From Nymphaea colorata (Eukaryota > Streptophyta > Magnoliopsida > Nymphaeales > Nymphaeaceae): a DNA stretch of 25,000 nt. How positions within the stretch are numbered: position 1 is the stretch's first letter; each line of letters opens with the position of its first letter. A program made the position numbers and the translations under genes. The notes beneath the pieces are model-generated. The model was not told the origin of the DNA, did no database searches, and saw only the letters and a list, made by a program, of their open reading frames with translations. The DNA lies in contig NW_022204844.1 of assembly GCF_008831285.2 (NCBI RefSeq), positions 1 through 25,000 on the forward strand. Direction: 5' to 3'. This document shows positions 19,101 through 25,000 of this stretch, piece by piece.

Positions 19101-20911
19101 CGCTCGATTTCCGCCTTCTGACTGTGCCCATACCGATATGGTCTCACGTTGACTGGCTCTGCTCCTTGAGTAAGGATGATTCTGTGATCGTAGGCCCGCT
19201 TGGGAGGCAGGCCCTTTGGCTCATCGAAAACCTCTGGAAACCCGTCGATCACTTTTTGGATTGAGGCCGGTATTGGTCCCTCATTTTCTTTGTCCGGCCC
19301 CGGTACATCAGTCGCCAAAGCAAGGACCCAGCACGCGGGTTGCTCATGGTTAAGGCATCTTTGAGCAGCCTTTGGTCGTGCGTTACCCGTGAGTCCTTGT
19401 ATTACTACGGGTTCCTCTTCTCCCTCGGGTGTGAAGGTCATGGTGAAACTCTTCACGTCCCAGTTGATAGATTTCCAGGAAAGGAACCACGGCATTCCTA
19501 AGACCAAGTCGACTCCCTCCAGTGGAATAACCAGAAAATCGATGGAGAAAGCCTTCTTGTTTAGGACGACTTCCATGCCTTGCCCTTCATGAAGGCACTT
19601 AAGGCGGTAACCCCCTCCCACGATGATGGTTTGGGGTTTGCTATCTCTGAGCGCCACTTTGCAACGTCTGGCTGCTTCCTCGGTAAGGAAGTTGTTTGTG
19701 GCGCCACTATCCAACAAAATCAGCACCTTGTGCCCATTGATTCTGCCAAAGACCCGCATGGCGTTTGGCTTGTGGGGATCGGTCATGGAGTGTAGAGACT
19801 CGTCTCCACCCTCTTTAGTTTCGGGCGTTGTGGTCTCTTCCTTGGCCTTGCTTTTGCTCGGCCGCTTGTGGTACACCTCCTCTTCGGATGAAGAACTAGA
19901 GCTCTCGTCAGAATCACTAGAGGAGCTGGTGTTGGATTCAGAATCACTCTCACTGTCACTCAGTACCATAATCCTGTTGTAGGACTTGCATTGGTGATTC
20001 TTATCCCACTTTTCCTCACACCTAAAGCACAATCCTTTGCGCCTATATTCCTCCATTTGTTTGGGTGTGAGGTAACGAGTTGGAGGTCCTCTGCCCGATT
20101 TAGGTGTCGGCTGATATCCTTTATCTCCGGGCTTATAATCTCTTCCCTTATGGTAAGGGATTATTTCATTCCCTCGAAACTTGTGAGCAGAAGAATGCGA
20201 GGGTTTCTTCTTCTGCTTTTCAAACTTGCGTGCTTTTTTCATGGCACGCCTCTCTTCGATTCGTTCCTCGTATATACGAGCCATGCCGAAACATTCTTCT
20301 AAACTTTCGAAGCGTTGCACCTTCATTTCAAGTTTTACCTCTTGTTTTAATCCACCCTTGAAAGCGCCGATGAGGGCCTTCTCGGACCACTGTACCATGC
20401 TTGCAAGTCTTTCAAATTGTTTCTGGTAGGCTTGAACCGTGGTGGTTTGGACCAAGTTTTTAAGGTCCTCGTCGTAGTCGATAAAGGTGGAGTCGCCAAA
20501 CCGAACTTGGAGGCTCTTCTTGAATTTTTCCCAGGTTGGGTCATATGTCTTGTGGACGAACCATAAGTAGAAGCTAGTTGCTTCTCCTGTCATGTTTGCT
20601 GCTGCGGTCTCAATCCACTCGTCCCTAGGAACACGATGGCACACAAAATAACGTTCCGCCATGAACATCCACTCCCTTAGTTGTTCCCCGTGGAACTTGG
20701 GAAAGTCATAACGGACTGTGGGTGTCCGTCTCTCATCATTACGGGGTTGTGCCCTCTCATTTCTCCTTCTTTGTTGTGGAGATTCTTCCTCCTCTTCAGA
20801 ATCATAAATCGTTTGATTCTGACTTGAGTTCGCAAAGCGTTGTATCCGAGGTTGGGCACGCGGGTGATCATCATAGGGAGGCCGGAAAGTTGGTCCGGAC
20901 TGAGGAGCCAA
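16133..20911 (-). CDS. gag-pol: Chromovirus Gag-Pol polyprotein, main frame (1,592 codons, lacking its gag N-terminus)
   Basis: Encodes particle protein and all enzymes for copying and inserting the outer element. Domains in order: gag core (about 65-225); zinc knuckle C295, C298, H306 and C308; Ser/Asp/Glu-rich linker (318-346); aspartic protease with DSG at 401-403; reverse transcriptase with active-site FFDD at 738-741; RNase H (about 880-990); integrase with zinc-binding H1071, H1078, C1108 and C1111, and catalytic D1141, D1201 and E1237 (exact D-35-E spacing); and chromodomain (about 1428-1472), which in this family steers integration to particular chromatin. Residues 1488-1592 are encoded by the 3' LTR. 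The apparent first codon is TTG, not a real start. The natural start lies upstream in another frame (21356), separated by two frame breaks. All visible catalytic residues are present. Confidence 0.96.
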   Translation of the reverse strand: MAPQSGPTFRPPYDDHPRAQPRIQRFANSSQNQTIYDSEEEEESPQQRRRNERAQPRNDERRTPTVRYDFPKFHGEQLREWMFMAERYFVCHRVPRDEWIETAAANMTGEATSFYLWFVHKTYDPTWEKFKKSLQVRFGDSTFIDYDEDLKNLVQTTTVQAYQKQFERLASMVQWSEKALIGAFKGGLKQEVKLEMKVQRFESLEECFGMARIYEERIEERRAMKKARKFEKQKKKPSHSSAHKFRGNEIIPYHKGRDYKPGDKGYQPTPKSGRGPPTRYLTPKQMEEYRRKGLCFRCEEKWDKNHQCKSYNRIMVLSDSESDSESNTSSSSDSDESSSSSSEEEVYHKRPSKSKAKEETTTPETKEGGDESLHSMTDPHKPNAMRVFGRINGHKVLILLDSGATNNFLTEEAARRCKVALRDSKPQTIIVGGGYRLKCLHEGQGMEVVLNKKAFSIDFLVIPLEGVDLVLGMPWFLSWKSINWDVKSFTMTFTPEGEEEPVVIQGLTGNARPKAAQRCLNHEQPACWVLALATDVPGPDKENEGPIPASIQKVIDGFPEVFDEPKGLPPKRAYDHRIILTQGAEPVNVRPYRYGHSQKAEIERLVKEMLQSDIIRPSCSPFSSPVLLVKKKDNTWRFCVDYRALNEVTVKDRHPIPVIDELLDELAGATIFSKIDLRAGYHQIRMYDEDVLKTAFRTHDGHYEFLVMPFGLTNAPATFQRCMNDVFRKYLRNFILVFFDDILIYSKSEALHQKHLEITLQILKEHQLFAKMSKCSFGQSSIDYLGHIVSRDGVRADPEKLRAMERWPLPKDLKGLRGFLGLTGYYRRFIQGYGIIAQPLTQMLKKGAFSWTDKSKAAFDKLKTALMTAPVLTLPNFTKTFTIETDACDVGVGAVLGQEGHPIAYMSKALTSRAKPLSTYEKELLAIVIAVEKWRPYLIGRRFIVRTDQNSLKYMLKQRVSTPTQQRWLAKLLGYDFEIEYKRGPENTAADSLSRLTEQLMTLSVVSTSLWDRLADDQQADPNLKLIKTSLSQNPGSIPLYSVKGNILYRKNRAVVPSASELKRELLQHFHDSPAAGHEGVAKTISRVKTQFWWQGLKAEVQRYIRQCIVCQREKYEAIKPPGHLNPLPIPTKPWTDITMDFIDAMPRSEGKEAVLVVVDRLTKYSHFAPLPRLYQGPLVANVFQEFIGKLHGMPQTIVCDRDSIFMSAFWKEYMKTMGTDLRFSTAHHPQTDGQSEIVNRSLETYLRCFAGERPNSWVKFLSWAEWSYNTSWHSTTGMTPYEAVYGYPPPSIPRYEGGSATEDNVDCELRTREAVLETLKQNMAKAQNRMKQLYDKGRKDREFTVGQYVWLKRLPLKQRSLMGQPYSKLLPRYYGPYPVLQKVGKAAYRLGLPREAQVHPVFHVTRLKPHHGDVPSEVEHVPDQLPTPYRILKHRYVQRQGRTRHEVLVEWQGPDHGTSWEEFRAIAHRFPSTSARGQAQFREGESVTGLGEGPYPSEPEQGEPSQRKRKASDLWAHSLQKHIAHPGEVEDALQPVAEGGVGGATRSKCIRSEAEPQGDPVLVVGNPERAKVELDKAPLFETLEAPKDSKP
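16452..16466 (-). promoter_or_regulatory. Polypurine tract of outer element
   Basis: The minus strand reads TAGGGAGGGGGAATC immediately before the LTR start TGTTACGGG. It serves as the plus-strand primer and is simultaneously translated as part of the polyprotein. Confidence 0.92.
16471..16488 (-). repeat. Hairpin next to the outer polypurine tract
   Basis: GCGCT and AGCGC form 5-bp arms around an 8-base loop, 4 bases from the polypurine tract. The position matches the stronger hairpin at 5465-5484 in the inner element, and both contain GGACAAGC on the minus strand. Confidence 0.5.
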
Positions 20912-20912
20912 T

Positions 20913-21078
20913 GGGGTCCCATTCTGTGATTTCGGGCCCCTTCCATGCTGGTGCCTACATGAGACACTCGAGGGTCTACTTCATTATCTGTGAAGCAGTT
21001 GTTATGGCCGTCAGCGATGCCTTTACCTTTGTCCCTTCTTGAAGGCATCGGGCCTTGAGTGACGGCCTCTTGAGGGGG
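20913..21078 (-). pseudogene. Middle piece of outer gag in a third frame
   Basis: Between the gag start region and the main frame, coding continues in a different minus-strand frame, with a start-like run of Pro, Arg, Lys and Gly followed by an acidic stretch. The entry break is at or near the G run 21074-21078 and the exit break near the G run 20913-20916 (plus-strand bases). Each is consistent with one missing base. The cause is either true decay or a homopolymer error in the assembly. Confidence 0.65.
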
Positions 21079-21356
21079 TTTATGGAGGCACTAAGGAGCC
21101 TAAACATACTCCTGAACTCGTCCATATCCTTCTGCCTGGCAGAGTCTTGGCGCTCCATATCTGTCCTACGCATGGAGTCTTGCCGGTCCATGTCCCGGCG
21201 CATGCGAATGAGCTCGCGCTCTATGTGGGTCATGCGCCCGACCATGGGGTCTTGAAGCTCGACGGACTCGGCTTGGGCTGGTTCCTCCTGAGGTTGGGGA
21301 GCCTCTTCTAGGACTGGGTTCTCCTCCAAGGGAAGTTGCTTCTTGGATTTGCCCAT
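20976..21356 (-). CDS. Outer gag N-terminal part, ends early by frame break
   Basis: The Met at 21356-21354 begins a Lys-rich start like that of the inner gag, followed by a Glu/Pro/Gln-rich stretch and then a strongly charged coiled coil (Met, Arg, Asp and Gln-rich). The frame stays open to a stop at 20976-20978, but the natural coding path leaves it near 21074-21078. This supplies the gag N-terminus missing from the main frame. An upstream in-frame Met at 21401 adds 15 residues unlike the inner protein and is less likely. Confidence 0.75.
   Translation of the reverse strand: MGKSKKQLPLEENPVLEEAPQPQEEPAQAESVELQDPMVGRMTHIERELIRMRRDMDRQDSMRRTDMERQDSARQKDMDEFRSMFRLLSASINPLKRPSLKARCLQEGTKVKASLTAITTASQIMK
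21121..21219 (-). repeat. Imperfect 33-bp tandem repeat in gag coiled coil
   Basis: Three units begin at 21121, 21154 and 21187 with TCCAT; the third is the most diverged. They encode an 11-residue unit of the form M-D/E-R-Q-D-S-x-R-x-x-D, so the coiled coil probably grew by internal duplication. Confidence 0.7.
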
Positions 21357-21922
21357 TTGTAAGGCGCGGGCTGAAAACTTCCAAGGCAACACCGTGAACA
21401 ACTGAAAAAACCTAACTACGCTGTATCCAAAGCAAGATCTAAGCTGCCACTCTCAAAATCCAAAGGCTGGCCACTGCCACTCTTAAAACTAACCTAACCT
21501 GTCCACACGCTGCCGCTGCCCTGTTGCTGCCCGTGTGTTCGTTAGCAAGGAGACGGGTTGGCCCGCCTACTGCCGCACTCACCTAGTGCCTCGGCAGTCC
21601 CGCTTCACTCTGGCCGGGCTCTAGGAGCCTAAATCACCACACCCGCCTGGTGTCTGGTGACGTACCTCGAGTTTGGCTACCCTCGGGAGTACAAGGTGTA
21701 CTTCCCTAGACTTGCTAAAGGGGAGCAAGCCAAGCCGTGGAACAACACTATATAAAACGCTGCGGAAGACTGAAACCGTAGGAACTAAGGCCAAACCTGC
21801 TTAGAAAATCAAGAAAACCAGAAAACCGAATCTGCACTGACTGAATTCCTTCTTCGATCTGTCCTTTGAAGTTGCTCTTCTCGGTCCAAGTGCAATAAGA
21901 AGTCCGGTTTCTCCTCAAGAGG
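21357..21922 (-). other. Outer element untranslated leader
   Basis: About 570 bases lie between the primer-binding site and the gag start, with no convincing frame. On the minus strand a pyrimidine-rich run ending TCTAAGCAG|GT at 21797 resembles a 3' splice site. No other feature is recognised. Confidence 0.6.
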
Positions 21923-21934
21923 GCTCTGATACCA
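21923..21934 (-). promoter_or_regulatory. Primer-binding site (initiator tRNA-Met) of outer element
   Basis: The minus strand reads TGGTATCAGAGC followed by C, two bases from the LTR end, complementary to the 3' end of plant initiator tRNA-Met. Confidence 0.95.
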
Positions 21935-21936
21935 AT

Positions 21937-24900
21937 TGTTAGGCACTACCCGGGCGGGCCAATGAGACCGAACCGAAATAGCCCTAAGTTCCCAAGACCT
22001 TCTTGAGGAGCACTCTAAATATTCGAAACCCTAAACAAATTAATACACTTGTCTACCCGGCCGGACAGGACCCCGGCGCAAACCCGATAGGACAAGGATA
22101 CAAAAGGCTGGGTTTCCCAAAAACCTATCTAAGGGAATCCTACTACAAAACTAGAATGGGTGAGAGGCTTTACAAGCGCGATCGATACACTTAAGCACTC
22201 GCAACTCACTCGCAATCACACGCAAACCACAATCTATCGAGCAAACCACACCCGAACCCAATAGGTAGGACAAGTCCCGTGGCGGCCGTGTCGTTGGCAC
22301 TTGTGCCTTCGAGGTTCCGCGTAGGGGACGAGGGACTGAGCCCGGGCTAAAAATTCAAACAAAACAAACTAGATGCAACCTAGAACTCAAATCAAAACAC
22401 CCGCCCGTGCTTACAAGGGGGAGGAGGGCGTTACCAGCCAAGCCGGGCTTGGCTTAACCGAATGAAGAACCCGGGGAGAAAGCACAGCCCCGGGTATTGC
22501 AGCAACGGTACAGAAGGCCACTTGAGGCGAGCCTCCACGGAGCTACTGCTGCAAGGGCGTCGCGGGCCGCGGGGTTGCTGCCGCAAGGAAGCGGCCGGCT
22601 TCCGAGTGCGGTCGCGAGTCACGACTGGCCGGCGACGCTGTCGCCTGTCGGTTGCAGCGCTCTGCAGGAGGGATGCGATCAGGTCGGCCGCGGTGGTGGA
22701 GTGCTGTCGACCGGACGTCAGGCGATGACCGATCGGTCTCGGCCACAGGGAAGCAGAGGCACACCGCAAGAGTGCACAGGGCGCGACCACCTGTCACGCG
22801 GTGCTGCCTGAGGTGTCGTGACGACGAGGGGGGCTAAAACCCAAGGGCTAGCCGACCTGCCTGTCGCGGAGTGGCTCGGCCACGTACGTCGGTCTGGCCG
22901 ACGGATGAAGGGCCAAGGCGCGAGTGAAGCGCCGGCCTGGCACGGGAAAGCGGTGAGGCTATCCCGCGCGGTCTCCTAATCCTAACTAAGGCCGAGGATG
23001 GCTAGGTGCGAGGGGGCTCTATAGGTGGCCGGTCTAGTCAAGATTGGCAAGGCTGGGGTAGGCCGAAGGATCTTGAGTCTTAGGTGGGAATACGGGTTAC
23101 CTAACTAGAGGAGGTTAACTTGGCTAGCCTAGGACGAGTCTAAGCTCACGGGAATTGAGTCGCTTCGGACTCGGAGTGGCCAAGGGTTTCTACTAAGGAG
23201 GTTGACTACAGGACCGAGTGATAGGTCCGGGTGAACTAGGTCAAGGAGGGACACTCGAGTTAAGCTCGGGTCGTCTAGTTTCGGTCAACGAAGGAGGCTA
23301 GGTGGGGTGTTGACTTCCTAAGTAGACTAGGGTTCGGTCAACGTAAGCCTAGGTCAAAGTCGACAAGGGAGGGGGAGCCTAGGTCGAGGCCGGCGCGAGA
23401 GGCTACCTAGTTAGGTGCGGTCAAAGCTTGGCTGGTCGTGCCAAGGAAATGCGCCGGATACTGACACGTGGCACGATGGAGGGCGAGGAAGGACGCGATA
23501 AGGAATGCGGCTAGGGTTTGCGAGCTGGAGGGGGGCAACGGAGAAGTGGCTGCGGCTGGGTGTTGCCGGAAATAGCACACGGTAGCGCGTTGGCGAGGGG
23601 GGCGTTAGCGCGTGAAGGGCGCGTTAACGAGGAAAGGCCAGGTCGCGCCGGGTGAGGTGGCGCTCGCACAAGGGACCCGTGGGGCCAGCTGAGGGCGAGG
23701 TGGAGACTCGGCTGATACGTGGAGGCGATGACGAGCTGGATGCACGACACGTGGAGGATGGACGGCTGAGGAGACTGCGACTAGGGTTGAACCACGAGAA
23801 AAGAACACGAGAAGGAAGGGAGGAATCACACACGGCTAGGGATTAGCCAAATCAGGCCGCGCGTGATCCGAGGGGGACTGATTAGGATGAGACGCTCGGA
23901 GGTTGACACGTGGAGGAGTGAATCCGGAAGGGTTCTAGATGGCGACACGTGGCTGGATGAAGGGTTGGGAGAGACTTACCTTAGAGTTGACGTCCGAGGT
24001 GGAAGGCTCGCGCGAGGAGGCGCCGGCGGCTAGGGTTCCAATGTTGAACCGAATGACCACGGTGCCCTTGCTGTCTGCTGCGGCCTTTGACTGCGACAGG
24101 GGCAAAGACGTCTTCTTCTCCAAGTCAATGGAGGTCGCCGGAAATTGCAGCGGCGACTGGCTTAAACAGGATTCCGGCTGATTACCGGAATAGCTTCTCA
24201 CCGTGGAAATACGCCCGAATTTACTTATCTCAATCCTTGCTTGATGGCGATTCCAATGGTGCTGGTCCTGGCTTGGTTTGCCGGCTGATCTTCAGATTGG
24301 GTGCCGGGAGCTTGCTGGACCTCTGTTTGTGCAGGAACACCCGAGAGCACCAAGGAGTCGATTGTAACTCCTTAACACCCCGGGGTGCGATTTGGCCAAG
24401 CCGTACCCGATAGATGGGAGAAGTCGAATAGGACTAAGACTGTTCCAGGGAGGGACACCGTAGGACTGTGCTAACTAACACTTCGGGTACACCGAGTATA
24501 AGCCTAGACCCTAGGTGAGGCGCCCAATGCCAACAGCCGAAGCCTAAACGAAATCACTCCAACTATCAAAGTACTAACCTTTTCACCGTCGTTAGAAAGC
24601 TGGACTGCAGCCTTCTTCTTCCCAATCGCTCGGCCGGTCTTTCAACTCTCCCGTGATCGAAGAGAAGGCACCGTTCGAGCTTTTTGCAGCTTCGATGGGG
24701 AGCTTACCGTGGTCACGTCGGGAGGATCACCACCGATGAGGAGGGCCTACCTTGCGCCTTTGTTACCTCGAGCCTTCGTCTACGCGGACGCCGGATCTCA
24801 AAGGGTATTCGGAAAAACCTCTAAGGGACGGATTCTCCTACTGAGTAGAGAATGCGAGAGCCTAGAGGGGACCTCGAGAGGGAGAGAGAGCCACACCGTG

Positions 24901-25000
24901 CAAAAATTCTTATTTCTCAAAAAGCCTCCTTTACAAAGAGATCCAAAAGAATAAATACTAAGCCTACTCGGACCGGGTCACAAGTCGACCGGTTCCAATA
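21937..25000 (-). repeat. Outer element 5' LTR, truncated by window edge
   Basis: Repeats the left LTR (73-1263 joined to 13917-15831) without the inner insertion, so it shows the empty target site at 23111. About 0.6 kb of U3, including the hairpins and promoter side, is beyond the window. Over the aligned part this copy is 42 bases shorter net, and most differences are one-base gaps in short homopolymers. Small frames on both strands are not conserved between the two copies. Confidence 0.95.
23974..23982 (-). promoter_or_regulatory. Perfect 5' splice-site consensus in outer 5' LTR leader
   Basis: AAG|GTAAGT on the minus strand, identical to the site at 14792-14800, in the LTR copy that would be transcribed as leader. 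Paired with the acceptor-like site near 21797 it would define an intron of roughly 2.2 kb. Hypothetical. Confidence 0.4.

Larger units (their letters stand above)
73..25000 (-). mobile_element. Outer Ty3/gypsy chromovirus LTR retrotransposon, cut at right edge, carrying a nested insertion
   Basis: Seen: two copies of a long repeat starting TGTTAGGCACTACC (73 and 21937) flank an internal region. That region holds a minus-strand gag-pol with an initiator-Met primer-binding site at its 5' side and a polypurine tract at its 3' side. The LTR ends are TGTTA at the left and TAACA at the right. Without the inner insertion the left LTR is about 3.73 kb and the internal part 5.49 kb, so the whole element would be near 12.9 kb. 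Known: chromoviruses are the Ty3/gypsy branch whose integrase carries a chromodomain. The long LTRs recall the Tekay/Del lineage, but I cannot place the lineage firmly. The right LTR is truncated by the window. Confidence 0.95.

Overview
This window is plant nuclear repeat DNA and consists almost entirely of two nested long-terminal-repeat (LTR) retrotransposons of the Ty3/gypsy type. Both are read on the minus strand. A vascular-plant origin is inferred from the primer-binding sites, which match the plant initiator tRNA-Met 3' end, and from the chromodomain-bearing gag-pol. I see no ordinary host gene, tRNA, rRNA or CRISPR array. Only bases 1-72 lie outside the elements.

Layout. The outer element starts at 73 and runs past the right edge. 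Its left (3') LTR is 73-1263 plus 13917-16451, about 3.73 kb once the insertion is removed. Its internal part is 16452-21936, and its right (5') LTR begins at 21937 and is cut off at 25000. The inner element is 1264-13911 (12,648 bp). It sits inside the outer 3' LTR with a GAGGT target duplication (1259-1263 and 13912-13916). Its LTRs are 1264-5446 and 9727-13911, and its internal part is only 4.28 kb.

Coding. The outer element encodes a near-complete chromovirus polyprotein: gag with zinc knuckle, aspartic protease, reverse transcriptase, RNase H, integrase and chromodomain. Its gag N-terminus is interrupted by two single-base frame breaks. The inner element has one uninterrupted 1,665-codon frame. 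It begins as gag and protease, then loses reverse transcriptase, RNase H, integrase and chromodomain entirely. In their place are about 668 in-frame codons that I cannot assign to any family. The frame then rejoins the family-typical end, crosses the polypurine tract and continues for 272 codons into the 3' LTR. This inner element must depend on enzymes supplied by another element. Its near-identical LTRs (two substitutions and two one-base indels) imply very recent movement.

How the parts relate. The two elements share primer-binding site, LTR ends, pre-polypurine hairpin and the codon phase at which the LTR begins. Their gag proteins are clearly diverged, so the outer element is a structural relative and not necessarily the helper. 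The main novelty candidates are the unassigned fused segment in the inner element, the very long R/U5 leaders with splice-like signals, hairpins near both putative promoters, and an indel-dominated difference between the outer LTRs that may reflect assembly error.
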